A DNA stretch of 64,000 nt from GCA-003244245 sp963823755. Lineage in GTDB: Bacteria > Actinomycetota > Actinomycetes > Mycobacteriales > Pseudonocardiaceae. A model generated the notes under the pieces. That model was not told the DNA's origin. It saw only the letters and a list, made by a program, of their open reading frames with translations, and did not search any database. This document shows, one piece after another, positions 33,330 to 43,718 of the stretch. Both the position numbers and the translations under genes were made by a program. Each line of letters begins with the position of its first letter. Position 1 is the first letter of the stretch. Location: assembly GCA_963823755.1 (NCBI GenBank), contig CAWGMP010000007.1, positions 434,001-498,000 of the forward strand, read 5' to 3'.

Positions 33330-36300
33330 GTGCCCGAGCAGATCGCTACCAATCAAGTGGGCTGGATGCGCCGACTCTTCGGGGCTTGCTGGCACCATCC
33401 CTCCGTCGTTGTGGCGGCTCTACTCGCCTCGGGCGTCGGGGTGAGTACCGAGGCCATGACCCCGCTGTTCACCCGGCTCGCGGTGGATGACGCCGTGACG
33501 GGCGCCACCGAACGGCTGGGTTGGCTGGTGGCCGCATTGGTCGGGCTGGCGCTGCTGCGCTTCGGGACCGCCTTCGTGCGCCGATACCTCGGCGGGCGGC
33601 TATCTCTGGACGTGCAGCACGACCTGCGCAATGCCGTGTTCAGGGCGGTGCAAAAACTCGACGGCGCCAAGCAGGACGGCCTGCGCACCGGGCAGGTGGT
33701 GTCCCGGGCGATCTCCGATTTACAGCTGGTGCAAGGTCTGCTGTCGATGGTGCCACTGACAGCGGGCGTGGTGGTGCTCTTCGTCGTCGCGCTGGCCGCG
33801 ATGCTGTGGCTGTCCCCGTTGCTCACGTTGATCGCGCTGGTCGTGGTGCCGGCCGCGGGGCTGGTCACCACCCGGATGCGCCGTAGGCTGTTCCCCGCCA
33901 CCTGGTCTGCCCAGCAGCGGGCGGCGGACATCGCCGAGCATGTCGAGGAGACCGTCACCGGGGTGCGGGTGGTGAAGGGCTTCGGCCAGGAGGCCCGCGC
34001 CGTGTCCCAGCTCGAGGACCGGGCGCGGCGGCTGTTCGCCGAACGACTACGCGCAGCACGGCTGAACGCGACGTTCGCTCCGACACTGACCGCGTTCCCG
34101 GCACTGGGTCAGGTGGCGGTGTTCGCCCTGGGCGGCATGCTCGCACTGCGCGGGACGATCAGTCTGGGGACGTTCGTGGCATTCGCCGCATACCTGGCGA
34201 TGCTGGTCAGCCCAGCCCGGTTGATCGCCAGCCTGGTGGTTCTCGCGCAACTGGCCCGGGCCGGTGTGGAACGCGTCTACGAGGTGATCGACTCTCAGCC
34301 CGACGTGGCCGACGCGCCCGACGCGATCGATGTCCCGGACGGACCGCTAGCAGTTCAACTGGACGGGGTGCGCTTCGGCTACGCCCGCAGCGAGCCGGTG
34401 CTCGACGAGGTGTCCTTACTCATCGAACCAGGCGAGACCCTGGCCCTGGTGGGCACACCAGGCTCAGGCAAGTCCACCGTCTCCCTACTGCTGGCCCGGT
34501 TCTACGACACTCAGCAGGGCGCGATCCGGGTCGGACCGTCCGGCCGCACCGTCGACGTCCGAAAGCTGCGGTTGGCCTCGCTGCGCCGGTCGATGGGGAT
34601 GGTGTTCGAGGAAGCGTTCCTGTTCTCCGACACGGTGCGTGCCAACATCGCCTACGGCTGTCCGGACGCCACCGACGAGCAGGTGCGCCGGGCGGCGCGG
34701 GTAGCGGCAGCCCACGAGTTCATCTCCGCACTGCCCCAGGGCTACGACACCCGGGTCGGCGAGCGGGGGCTCACCCTGTCAGGCGGGCAGCGCCAGCGCA
34801 TCGCGCTGGCCAGGGCGCTGCTGTCGAACCCGCGAGTGCTGGTGCTCGACGACGCCACTTCCGCGGTCGACGCCGCCACCGAGGCGGCCATTCACACCAC
34901 TTTGCGGGCGGTCACCGCGCAGCGCACGACCCTGCTCATCGCGCACCGCCGATCCTCGCTGGCATTGGCCGACCGGATCGCGGTCCTCGATGGCGGCCGA
35001 GTGATCGACATCGGGACGCAGGCCGAGCTGACCACTCGGTGCGCGCTGTTTCGCGCACTGCTCGCAAGCCCCGGCGAGGTGATCGAGAACATCACGATCC
35101 CGTCCTTGCGGGGGCGACAACCACCACCAGGCTCCGACGGCATCACCGCGCAGCTCTGGCCCTTCGTCGCGTCTGCTGACACTTCGGATGACTCCCCTGA
35201 CGGTCCACGGGTCACCCGGGCGGAGCAGAATGCCGCTGGCGCCGGGCGGGACGGCATGGTGGCCGGCGTCATGGGCAGCCTCGGGCCGACCCCGGAATTG
35301 CTCGCAGCGGTAGCCGCGCTGCCGCTGGCGAACGCCCGGCCTGATACCGAAGGAACCGATCCGACAGCACCGGACCCGGACTTCCGACTCAACCGGTTGC
35401 TCCGACCGGTGCGGGGCTGGCTCACTCTCACTGCCATCCTGGTGGGGCTCGACGCGCTGGCAACCGTGGCGTTCCCGGCGCTGGGCGGCCTCGCGGTCGA
35501 CGCCATCACTGGGCACGCGCCGAACCTGCTCGCCTTGGCGGTCGCCATCGGGCTCGGGGTGATCGTCGCCGACTGGCTCGTCATCGCCGCCCAAACAGTG
35601 GTCGCCGCGCGGGCCGGGGAGACGCTGCTGTACCTGCTACGGGTGCGCAGCTTCGCGCACCTGCAGCGGCTCGGGCTGGACTACTTCGAGCGCGAGATGG
35701 CAGGCCGGATCATGACCCGGATGACCACCGACGTGGATGCACTGTCCACGTTCCTGCAAACCGGATTGTCCACCGCGCTGATCAGCGTTCTCACGGTGGT
35801 CGGAGTGGCCATTGCGCTGCTGCTCACCGACACCGGCCTCGCTGTGGTGGCGATGCTCGGCCTGCCGGCACTGATCGGGGCCACTGTGGTGTTCCGACGC
35901 TTGTCGTCCACGGCCTACGCCGAGGCGCGGGAGCGGGTCGGCGAGGTCAACGCCGACCTGCAGGAGAACGTGTCCGGTGCGCGGGTGGCCCAGGCGTTCA
36001 CCCGAGAGCGTCGCTCAGCCCGGGACTTCGCCGTCCGCAGTGACGCCTACCGGCGCAGCCGGCTGCGCGCCCAGCGCTACATCGCCACCTACTTCCCCTT
36101 CGTCGCCTTGCTGTCCGACCTCGCGACCGCTGCTGTGCTGGGCGTCGGGGCCTTCCGGGTAGCCGAGGGCACCGTCACCGCCGGGGTGCTCACCGCCTTC
36201 CTGCTCTATCTGGGTCTGTTCTTTGCACCCGTGCAGCAGCTGTCTGGGGTGTTCGACGGCTACCAGCAGGCCGCGGTCGGGCTGCGACGCATCCGAGAAC

Positions 36301-37112
36301 TGCTGGACACACCGACCTCGGTGCCTGCGCCCGATACTGACGCGGTGCCGGTGCCGGCCCGGCTACGCGGTGAAGTGGAGCTGCGCGATGTCACGTTCAG
36401 CTATCCCGGCGCTGCGCGGCCGGCGCTGGTCGGGGTATCGCTGCACATCACGCCGGGTGAGACCGTCGCCCTGGTGGGGGCCACCGGGGCAGGCAAGTCG
36501 ACCGTGGTCAAGCTGCTGGCCAGGTTCTATGACCCGACTGCCGGGACGGTGCTGGTCGACGGGGTGGACGTGCGATGTTTCGACCCGACGGCGTTTCACC
36601 ACCGGCTGGGTGTGGTGCCGCAGGAGGCGCACCTGTTCCGGGGCGACGTCGCGGCCAACATCAGCTACGGCGCCCCCCGGGCATCCCCCACAGAGGTGGA
36701 GGCGGCGGCCCGGCGGGTCGGCGCGCTGGAAGCCGTGGCCGCACTACCGCACGGGTTTCACCAGCAGGTCGGTGAGCGCGGGCAGGGACTGTCCGCCGGG
36801 CAGCGACAACTGATTGCATTGGCTCGCGCCGAGCTCGTCGGCCCCGACCTGCTGTTGCTCGACGAGGCCACCGCCGCGTTGGATCCGGCCACCGAGTCGA
36901 TGGTGCTGGCCGCAACGGACCGACTGGCCGCGCGGCGCACCACCGTCGTCATCGCACATCGGCTGGCCACCGCCGCCAAGGCGGATCGGATCGTCGTGCT
37001 CGACGGCGGGCAGATCGTGGAGCAAGGCCGCCATTTCGAGCTACTCGCGGCCGGCGGCCCCTACGCCCGACTGTGGGCTGCGGGCTCGCCGGACGGGACC
37101 GTCGCCGCGTAA
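33330..37112 (+). CDS. Fused ABC exporter (two half-transporters), asymmetric ATP sites
   Basis: 1260 residues made of two half-transporters in tandem, TMD-NBD-TMD-NBD. NBD1: Walker A GTPGSGKST (375-383), signature LSGGQ (483-487), Walker B VLVLDDATS (503-511) with Asp in place of the catalytic Glu, and a Q-loop reading VFEEAFLF. NBD2: Walker A GATGAGKST (about 1051-1059), signature LSAGQ, and Walker B LLLLDEATAALDP with the normal Glu. One ATP site is therefore degenerate (NBD1 Asp with NBD2 signature LSAGQ) and the other complete, as in heterodimeric exporters. Each TMD has six helices. The fusion resembles the mycobacterial Rv0194 type. A polar linker of about 110 residues joins the halves. 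Confidence 0.9.
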   Translation: MPEQIATNQVGWMRRLFGACWHHPSVVVAALLASGVGVSTEAMTPLFTRLAVDDAVTGATERLGWLVAALVGLALLRFGTAFVRRYLGGRLSLDVQHDLRNAVFRAVQKLDGAKQDGLRTGQVVSRAISDLQLVQGLLSMVPLTAGVVVLFVVALAAMLWLSPLLTLIALVVVPAAGLVTTRMRRRLFPATWSAQQRAADIAEHVEETVTGVRVVKGFGQEARAVSQLEDRARRLFAERLRAARLNATFAPTLTAFPALGQVAVFALGGMLALRGTISLGTFVAFAAYLAMLVSPARLIASLVVLAQLARAGVERVYEVIDSQPDVADAPDAIDVPDGPLAVQLDGVRFGYARSEPVLDEVSLLIEPGETLALVGTPGSGKSTVSLLLARFYDTQQGAIRVGPSGRTVDVRKLRLASLRRSMGMVFEEAFLFSDTVRANIAYGCPDATDEQVRRAARVAAAHEFISALPQGYDTRVGERGLTLSGGQRQRIALARALLSNPRVLVLDDATSAVDAATEAAIHTTLRAVTAQRTTLLIAHRRSSLALADRIAVLDGGRVIDIGTQAELTTRCALFRALLASPGEVIENITIPSLRGRQPPPGSDGITAQLWPFVASADTSDDSPDGPRVTRAEQNAAGAGRDGMVAGVMGSLGPTPELLAAVAALPLANARPDTEGTDPTAPDPDFRLNRLLRPVRGWLTLTAILVGLDALATVAFPALGGLAVDAITGHAPNLLALAVAIGLGVIVADWLVIAAQTVVAARAGETLLYLLRVRSFAHLQRLGLDYFEREMAGRIMTRMTTDVDALSTFLQTGLSTALISVLTVVGVAIALLLTDTGLAVVAMLGLPALIGATVVFRRLSSTAYAEARERVGEVNADLQENVSGARVAQAFTRERRSARDFAVRSDAYRRSRLRAQRYIATYFPFVALLSDLATAAVLGVGAFRVAEGTVTAGVLTAFLLYLGLFFAPVQQLSGVFDGYQQAAVGLRRIRELLDTPTSVPAPDTDAVPVPARLRGEVELRDVTFSYPGAARPALVGVSLHITPGETVALVGATGAGKSTVVKLLARFYDPTAGTVLVDGVDVRCFDPTAFHHRLGVVPQEAHLFRGDVAANISYGAPRASPTEVEAAARRVGALEAVAALPHGFHQQVGERGQGLSAGQRQLIALARAELVGPDLLLLDEATAALDPATESMVLAATDRLAARRTTVVIAHRLATAAKADRIVVLDGGQIVEQGRHFELLAAGGPYARLWAAGSPDGTVAA

Positions 37113-37254
37113 CTGGTCGCCGTTCACCGACGCGCCGGGGTCGCCGGACGTCTCATGCGCCGCGACGGGGGCTAGCCTGGGAGCGGCGCCAGTGGCCCTG
37201 AGCAGACCCGCCCAGAACAGACCCGCGCAGAATGGATAGAGGCGACTTCGAGCA

Positions 37255-40200
37255 GTGTCCCGCATTGACCGCCCCGTGCAGTTCGGCCCCAACGAGTGGC
37301 TCGTCGAGGAGATGTACGAACAGTTCCTGGCCGACCCGTCGACCGTGGATTCCTCGTGGCACGAATTCTTCGCTGATTACCGACCCGCACCCCACGACGA
37401 CAACGGCCAGACGCCACGCACCGGTACGCAGGCACCTCCGAAGCAACCGGCGGCACGCCGTACCACCGGCAAAGAGCAGGCCGCCCTCCCCGCACCTGCA
37501 CATCACGACTCAGAGCAGGACACCACCACGCCGCTGCGCGGCGCGGCAGCCCGCGTGGTCACCAACATGGAAACCTCGCTGGAGCTGCCGACCGCGACGA
37601 GCGTGCGTGCAGTGCCGGCGAAACTCCTCGCCGACAACCGCATCGTGATCAACAACCACCTCCGGCGGACCCGCGGCGGTAAGATCAGCTTCACCCACCT
37701 CATCGGGTACGCGGTGGTGCGGGCGCTGGCCGAGCACCCCCAGATGAACCGCCACTACACCAACGACGACCAGGGCAAACCTGCTGTCGTAACGCCCGAG
37801 CACGTCAACCTGGGCCTGGCGATCGACCTCAAGACCGACAAGGGTCGCAGCCTCGTCGTCGCCTCGGTCAAGGGTTGTGAGGGGATGAGTTTCGCCCAGT
37901 TCTGGCAGTCCTACGAGGACCTCATCCGCAAAGCTCGGGAGGGCAAGCTCACCGCTGAGGACCTCGCGGCCACCACGATCTCGCTGACCAATCCAGGCAC
38001 GATCGGCACCAACCACTCGGTGCCCCGGCTGATGTCCGGGCAAGGCGCCATCATCGGCGTCGGCGCCATGGAGTACCCGGCGGCCTTCCAGGGTGTCAGC
38101 GAACGAGCACTCGCGGACATGGCGATCAGTAAGATCATCACGCTGACCTCCACTTACGACCACCGCATCATCCAGGGCGCCGAGTCCGGCGAGTTCCTGC
38201 GCCGCATTCATGACCTGATGCTCGGCGGGGACCGCTTCTACGACGACCTGTTCGCCTCGCTGCGCATCCCCTATGAACCGGTGCGCTGGGTGCAGGACAT
38301 CCCCGCGGGCGAGGTCGACAAGACCGCCCGGGTGCTGGAGCTCATCGACGCCTTCCGCACCCGCGGCCACCTGATGGCCGACACGGATCCGTTGAACTAC
38401 CGGCAGCGCAAACACCCCGATCTCGACGTGCTCAGCCACGGCCTCACCCTGTGGGATCTGGACCGGACCTTTGCCGTCGGTGGGTTCGCCGGGCAGTCAC
38501 ATATGCAGCTGCGCGACGTCCTGGGCGTGCTGCGCGACGCCTACTGCCGCAACGTCGGCGTGGAGTATATGCACATCTCCGCACCCGACGAGCGGCGATG
38601 GCTACAGGAACGCGTGGAGCGGGTACACGACAAACCCAGCGGCGCCGAGCAGAAGTACATCCTGTCCAAGCTCAACGCCGCGGAGTCCTTCGAGACCTTC
38701 CTGCAGACCAAGTACGTCGGCCAGAAGCGGTTCTCGCTGGAAGGCGCCGAGACCGTGATCCCGCTGCTGGACGCCGTACTGGACAAGGCCGCCGAGTACG
38801 AGCTGGACGAGGTGGTGCTCGCCATGCCGCACCGTGGCCGGCTCAACGTCCTGGCCAACGTGGTGGGTAAGCCGTACCCGCAGATCTTCCGGGAGTTCGA
38901 GGGCAATCTGGACCCCGGCCAGGCACACGGCTCCGGTGACGTCAAGTACCACCTAGGCGCCGAGGGCAAGTATCACCGGATGTTCGGTGAGGGCGAAGCC
39001 ATCAAGGTGTCACTGATCTCGAACCCGTCGCATCTGGAGGCGGTGGACCCGGTCCTGGAAGGCATCGCACGAGCCAAACAGGACTTTTTGGACAAAGGCC
39101 CGGAGGGCTTCACCGTGCTGCCGGTGGCGCTGCACGGGGACGCCGCCTTCGCCGGGCAGGGCGTGGTGGCCGAGACGCTCAACCTGTCGCAGCTGCGTGG
39201 GTACCGCACCGGTGGCACCGTGCACGTGATCGTGAACAATCAGGTCGGATTCACCACGGCACCGCAGTACGCGCGGTCCAGCGAGTTCTCCACCGACGTC
39301 GCGAAGACGATCGGCGCACCGGTATTCCACGTCAACGGCGACGACCCGGAGTCCTGTGTCTGGGTGGCCAGGCTGGCGGTGGACTACCGGCAGGAATTCC
39401 GCAAAGACGTCGTGATCGACATGATCTGCTACCGCCGGCGCGGCCACAACGAGGGCGACGACCCGTCGATGACGCAGCCGAAAATGTACGACATCATCGA
39501 CAGCAAGCGCTCGGTCCGCAAGAGCTACACCGAGGCGCTCATCGGTCGCGGGGACCTCTCCGTGGCCGAAGCTGAGCGCGCGCTGCGGGACTATGCGCAG
39601 CAGCTTGAACACGTCTTCAACGAGGTGCGGGAGCTGGAGAAGCGCGCTGCGGCGCCGAGCGAGTCGGTGGAGGCCGAACAGGCCGTGCCCACTGGACTGG
39701 ACACCGGAGTGGACCGCAGCATCATCGAGCGGATTGCCGACGCGCACATCGCGCTGCCCGCGGGTTTCACTCCACATCCCAGGGTCAGACCCGTGCTGGA
39801 AAAGCGGGCGAAGATGGCCCGCGAGGGTGGTATCGACTGGGCCTTCGCCGAGCTGCTGGCGCTCGGTTCGGTATGTCTGGACGGCCGTATGGTGCGGCTG
39901 TCCGGTCAAGACACCCGCCGTGGCACCTTCGTGCAACGACATTCGGTGCTGATCGACCGCAAGACCGGGGCTGAGTACACACCGCTGATGAACCTCTCAC
40001 CGGACCAGGCGAAGTTCATGGCCTACGACTCGGCACTGTCGGAATTCGCTGCGCTGGGCTTCGAATACGGTTACTCGGTGGCGAACCCGGATGCCTTGGT
40101 GCTCTGGGAGGCGCAGTTCGGCGACTTCATCAATGGTGCGCAGCCGGTGATCGACGAATTCATCTCCTCCGGCGAGGCCAAGTGGGGTCAGCGTTCTGAC

Positions 40201-40863
40201 GTCGTTCTGCTGCTACCACATGGTCACGAAGGGCAGGGACCGGATCACACGTCTGGCCGAATCGAGCGGTTCCTGCAGCTGTGCGCCGAGGGCTCCATGA
40301 CCGTGGCGCAGCCGTCCACTCCGGCGAACTACTTCCACCTGCTGCGCCGGCATGCCCTGGACGGGGTGCACCGGCCGTTGGTGGTGTTCACGCCGAAGTC
40401 GATGTTGCGGCTCAAGGCGGCGGTGAGCCCGGTGGAGGACTTCACCTCAGGGCGATTCGCCTCGGTGCTGGATGACCCGATGGTCGCCGATCCCTCGGCG
40501 GTGCGCCGGGTGCTGTTGTGCAGCGGCAAGATCTGCTACGAGCTGAACGCCGCGCGCCAGCAGCGTGGTGTCGACGACACTGCGATCGTGCGCATCGAAC
40601 AGCTCTACCCCGTACCGAAGCGGCGGTTGGCAGCGGCGCTGGACCATTACCCGAAGGCCACCAGCATCTGCTGGGTGCAGGAGGAACCCGCCAACCAGGG
40701 CGCCTGGCCGTTCTACGGGCTGAGCCTGCCCGAGCTGATGCCCGAGCGGATGGGCACCCTGCGACGGATCTCCCGGCGGGCCATGGCGGCCCCCTCGGCG
40801 GGGTCGGCCAAAGTACACGAGGTCGAGCAGCGCGAACTCATCACTGCTGCGTTGGAGGGTTGA
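37255..40863 (+). CDS. kgd: Multifunctional 2-oxoglutarate decarboxylase/dehydrogenase (Kgd, SucA-E2 fusion)
   Basis: 1202 residues, the actinobacterial fusion of an E2 succinyltransferase-like domain with the thiamine-diphosphate E1 of 2-oxoglutarate dehydrogenase. The N-terminal FGPNEWLVEEMYEQFLADP helix is the E1 docking-type segment, and a Pro/Gln linker follows. The acyltransferase domain spans about 90-340 with the active-site YDHRIIQGAESGEFL (His near 303). E1 follows with MPHRGRLNVLANVVGKP, HVNGDDPESCVW and MICYRRRGHNEGDDPSMTQP. No lipoyl domain is present, as expected. It converts 2-oxoglutarate in the TCA cycle and is inhibited by GarA in relatives. The start is GTG 37255. Confidence 0.97.
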   Translation: MSRIDRPVQFGPNEWLVEEMYEQFLADPSTVDSSWHEFFADYRPAPHDDNGQTPRTGTQAPPKQPAARRTTGKEQAALPAPAHHDSEQDTTTPLRGAAARVVTNMETSLELPTATSVRAVPAKLLADNRIVINNHLRRTRGGKISFTHLIGYAVVRALAEHPQMNRHYTNDDQGKPAVVTPEHVNLGLAIDLKTDKGRSLVVASVKGCEGMSFAQFWQSYEDLIRKAREGKLTAEDLAATTISLTNPGTIGTNHSVPRLMSGQGAIIGVGAMEYPAAFQGVSERALADMAISKIITLTSTYDHRIIQGAESGEFLRRIHDLMLGGDRFYDDLFASLRIPYEPVRWVQDIPAGEVDKTARVLELIDAFRTRGHLMADTDPLNYRQRKHPDLDVLSHGLTLWDLDRTFAVGGFAGQSHMQLRDVLGVLRDAYCRNVGVEYMHISAPDERRWLQERVERVHDKPSGAEQKYILSKLNAAESFETFLQTKYVGQKRFSLEGAETVIPLLDAVLDKAAEYELDEVVLAMPHRGRLNVLANVVGKPYPQIFREFEGNLDPGQAHGSGDVKYHLGAEGKYHRMFGEGEAIKVSLISNPSHLEAVDPVLEGIARAKQDFLDKGPEGFTVLPVALHGDAAFAGQGVVAETLNLSQLRGYRTGGTVHVIVNNQVGFTTAPQYARSSEFSTDVAKTIGAPVFHVNGDDPESCVWVARLAVDYRQEFRKDVVIDMICYRRRGHNEGDDPSMTQPKMYDIIDSKRSVRKSYTEALIGRGDLSVAEAERALRDYAQQLEHVFNEVRELEKRAAAPSESVEAEQAVPTGLDTGVDRSIIERIADAHIALPAGFTPHPRVRPVLEKRAKMAREGGIDWAFAELLALGSVCLDGRMVRLSGQDTRRGTFVQRHSVLIDRKTGAEYTPLMNLSPDQAKFMAYDSALSEFAALGFEYGYSVANPDALVLWEAQFGDFINGAQPVIDEFISSGEAKWGQRSDVVLLLPHGHEGQGPDHTSGRIERFLQLCAEGSMTVAQPSTPANYFHLLRRHALDGVHRPLVVFTPKSMLRLKAAVSPVEDFTSGRFASVLDDPMVADPSAVRRVLLCSGKICYELNAARQQRGVDDTAIVRIEQLYPVPKRRLAAALDHYPKATSICWVQEEPANQGAWPFYGLSLPELMPERMGTLRRISRRAMAAPSAGSAKVHEVEQRELITAALEG

Positions 40864-40868
40864 CCGCC

Positions 40869-41114
40869 GTGTATTTCACCGACCGCGGCATCGAGGAACT
40901 CGAAGACCGGCGCGGCGGCGAGCAGCTCGGTGTCGAGTGGCTGGCTACCCGCTTGCGGGCGTTCGTCGATGAGCACCCGGAGTTCGAGGACGCCGTCGAG
41001 CGGTTGGCCACATTCCTGGCTCGCGACGATGCCGACGAGCCGGACAACCTCGAGCGCGGCGCCGACGGGTCGATCGCAGGCGACGAGGACATCGCCCATC
41101 AGTTCCCGAACTGA
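40869..41114 (+). CDS. DUF6104-like small protein downstream of kgd
   Basis: 81 residues, starting at GTG 40869 five bases after the kgd stop. It is acidic and helical (YFTDRGIEELEDRRGGEQLGVEWLATRLRAF) and is the small protein that follows kgd in many actinobacteria. Its close spacing argues for one transcript and possibly a role in 2-oxoglutarate metabolism or in regulating Kgd. The family function is unknown. Confidence 0.85.
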   Translation: MYFTDRGIEELEDRRGGEQLGVEWLATRLRAFVDEHPEFEDAVERLATFLARDDADEPDNLERGADGSIAGDEDIAHQFPN

Positions 41115-41165
41115 AGATCCACTATTCTGGCGCCGGGTGCCTGTGCGGTCGCGTGCTGCACGGCG

Positions 41166-42158
41166 TTACCACGCATAAGCCTCCGGGGCGGGCTTGGCGC
41201 CGTGGGGCCCAGGTGGAGGAAACTGCTCGTCGAGCCGGGCCAGCACCTCGGCGTCCAGCGTGATCGCGACAGCTCGCAGTGAGCTGTCCAGTTGCGCGAC
41301 GGTCCGCGGACCGACGATCGGCGCGGTCACCCCCTCCTGGCGCAGCAACCAGGACAGCCCGACGTTGGCGGGATCCTCGCCGAGATCGGCGCACAACTTC
41401 TCGTAGGCATCGATGCGCTCCCGGTTAGCCTCGAGTGCATCGGCCGAGCGTCCGGTGGTGCTGCGCGAACCCCCACCTTCGCGTTGCTTGCGCAGCACCC
41501 CGCCGAGAAAGCCGCCGTGCAGCGGCGACCACGGGATCAGTCCGATGCCGTAGTCTCGCGCGGCGGGCAACACCTCCAGCTCGACCCACCGGGTGAGCAG
41601 GTTGTAGATGGACTGCTCACTGACCAGGCCGGTGACATGCTGGCGGCGGGCGGCCTCCTGCGCCGCGACCAGGTGCCAGCCGGCGAAGTTCGACGAGCCG
41701 ACATAGATGATCTTGCCTTGTTGCCGGAGCACCGACATGGCCTCCCAGATCTCCTCCCACGGGGTGGCCCGGTCCACGTGGTGCATCTGGTAAAGATCGA
41801 TGTAGTCGGTCTGCAGCCGGCGCAGTGAGGCGTCGCAGGCCCGCCGGATGTTCAGCGCCGAGAGCTTGGTCTCATTGGGCCAATCCCCCATCGAACCGTA
41901 GAGCTTGGTCGCCAGAACGGTGCGCTCCCGGCGTCCACCGCCCACGGCGAACCACCGCCCGATGATCTGCTCGGTGATCCCCTTGCCCTTACTCCAGCCG
42001 TAGACGTTGGCGGTGTCGAAGAAGTTGATCCCGTGCTCGTGGGCCCGATCCATGATCGCGTGACTATCGGCCTCCGAGGTCACCGGACCGAAGTTCATCG
42101 TCCCCAGGCACAGTCGGGACACCGAAAGGCCGCTACGGCCCAGCTGCGTGTAGTCCAT
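41166..42158 (-). CDS. Aldo/keto reductase
   Basis: 330 residues from ATG 42158 (a start at 42218 would add 20 unconserved residues). The (beta/alpha)8 reductase tetrad is complete: Asp 48 in FFDTANVYG, Tyr 53, Lys 85 in VLATKLYG and His 126 in YQMHHVD. The C-terminal NADPH region VGPRTVAQLDSSL is present. Substrate is unknown; the subgroup (AKR11/13-like, Mg channel beta-like) acts on small aldehydes. It lies between the kgd block and a divergent MFS gene. Confidence 0.9.
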   Translation of the reverse strand: MDYTQLGRSGLSVSRLCLGTMNFGPVTSEADSHAIMDRAHEHGINFFDTANVYGWSKGKGITEQIIGRWFAVGGGRRERTVLATKLYGSMGDWPNETKLSALNIRRACDASLRRLQTDYIDLYQMHHVDRATPWEEIWEAMSVLRQQGKIIYVGSSNFAGWHLVAAQEAARRQHVTGLVSEQSIYNLLTRWVELEVLPAARDYGIGLIPWSPLHGGFLGGVLRKQREGGGSRSTTGRSADALEANRERIDAYEKLCADLGEDPANVGLSWLLRQEGVTAPIVGPRTVAQLDSSLRAVAITLDAEVLARLDEQFPPPGPHGAKPAPEAYAW

Positions 42159-42350
42159 ACCCACCAGCCTCGCACCGCACCGGACATCAGACCACTCGAC
42201 ACCCTTCGAGGTCGGCAACCAGATCGCCGCCGCCAGGTCCGAACGAGCCGAACACGCGGGGCGCCGACACCAGGCACCGAACCCCTACCCCGATCGCCTT
42301 GACCTGCACCCGGGTCGAGGCTGCACGCTGGTGGCCATGAGCTGGTCACC

Positions 42351-43718
42351 ATGAGCGCCCTGCCAGACGCGGGATCCGCGACTCCGGTTCGCCCGGATCT
42401 GTTCGGTCCGAGCCGCCGCACGACCACAGTCGGGGTGCTCCTGCTGGTCAGCATGGTGGCGTTCGAAGCGATGGGGGTGGGCACCGCCATGCCGGCCCTG
42501 GTGGCCGACCTCGGCGCGTTGTCGCTGTACGCCTGGCCGTTCGTGGCGTTCATGACGGCCGGTGTATTCGGCACCGTGCTGGGGGGGCAATGGTGCGACC
42601 TGGCCGGCCCGAGGATCCCCCTGCTGGCGGCCCCGACGCTGTTCGGAGCCGGTCTGCTGGTGGCCGGCACCGCAGGAGGCATGCCGCAGCTGCTGGTGGG
42701 CCGGGTGCTGCAGGGCTTGGGTGCCGGCGCCTTGACGGTCGCGGTCTACGTGCTCATCGCGGTGGTCTATCCCGAGCGCACCCGCCCCGCAGTCTTCGGG
42801 CTGATGTCCTCGGCGTGGGTGCTGCCCTCCCTGATCGGACCGCCGGTCGCCGGGATGGTGACCGACCGGCTGTCCTGGCACTGGGTGTTCCTCGGCCTGG
42901 TGCCGGTGGTGATGCTCGCGATCGGGCTGATGGTGCCGGCGGTGCGCCGGCTCGGCCAACCCGACCCCGGCCGGAACACCACTGCCCGCAAGCGCGGCCT
43001 CGGGTTCGCCGCTCTGTGCGCCGCGGTCGCAGTCTCCGCGCTGAGCTGGGCCTCCCAACGCCCCAGCGTCTCGACCGCCGCAGTGGCCGGCATGGCACTG
43101 GTGCTGCTGGTGCCGTCGATGCGCCGGTTGCTGCCGGCCGGGGTCTTCCGGGGGCGCCCCGGAGTGCCGGCCGTGGTGGCCACCCGCGGGCTGCTCGCCG
43201 GGGTGTTCTTCACCGCCAACTCCTACCTGCCGTTGACCCTGACCAGCACCCACCACTGGTCGCTGGCTGCCGCCGGGATCCCGCTGGTGGTCGCCTCGCT
43301 GGGCTGGTCGGCGGCCTCCGGATGGCAGGGACGCCACCCGGAGCTGCCCCGGCATCGGTTGCTGCGGATCGGGTTCGTTCTGCTCACCGCGGGCACCACC
43401 GGGCTGCTGCTGGTTGCACCTACCTGGGGTACGCCGTGGTTGGCCCTGCCGTTGTGGTGCATCGCCGGGATCGGTATGGGGTTGGGCTACTCGTCGGTGT
43501 CGTTCCTGCTGCTGCAGCAGTCCGGCGCCGGTGAGGTGGGATTCCACTCGTCGGCGGCGCAGATGTCCGACCAGCTCAGCACCGCGATCCTGATCGGCGC
43601 CGGCGGAGCGCTGCTGGCGCTGCTGGGCTCGGCGGCGCTCGCTGTGCCGATGCTGCTCGCGGTGCTGGCCGGTCTCGGCGTGCTCGGTGCGGTAATGGCC
43701 AACCGCGCCGCCTCGTGA
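42351..43718 (+). CDS. MFS transporter
   Basis: 455 residues with 12-14 hydrophobic segments. Helix 1 is MVAFEAMGVGTAMPALVADL, resembling DHA-type multidrug exporters with an acidic residue. The motif A equivalent is GGQWCDLAGPRIPLL (degenerate), and LQGLGAGALTVAVYVLIAVVYP and SSAWVLPSLIGPPVAGMVTDRL (motif C region) follow. It is probably an efflux pump of unknown substrate. The stop lies inside a strong bidirectional terminator shared with the convergent binding-protein gene. Confidence 0.85.
   Translation: MSALPDAGSATPVRPDLFGPSRRTTTVGVLLLVSMVAFEAMGVGTAMPALVADLGALSLYAWPFVAFMTAGVFGTVLGGQWCDLAGPRIPLLAAPTLFGAGLLVAGTAGGMPQLLVGRVLQGLGAGALTVAVYVLIAVVYPERTRPAVFGLMSSAWVLPSLIGPPVAGMVTDRLSWHWVFLGLVPVVMLAIGLMVPAVRRLGQPDPGRNTTARKRGLGFAALCAAVAVSALSWASQRPSVSTAAVAGMALVLLVPSMRRLLPAGVFRGRPGVPAVVATRGLLAGVFFTANSYLPLTLTSTHHWSLAAAGIPLVVASLGWSAASGWQGRHPELPRHRLLRIGFVLLTAGTTGLLLVAPTWGTPWLALPLWCIAGIGMGLGYSSVSFLLLQQSGAGEVGFHSSAAQMSDQLSTAILIGAGGALLALLGSAALAVPMLLAVLAGLGVLGAVMANRAAS

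Noticed and set aside
35892..37112. Frames on the minus strand beneath the ABC exporter
   Set aside because: No motifs; the plus strand has complete Walker A and B sets.
37200..37235. Two similar 15-base segments (cagacccgc...) before kgd
   Set aside because: Short tandem duplication just upstream of the start; no known regulator motif.
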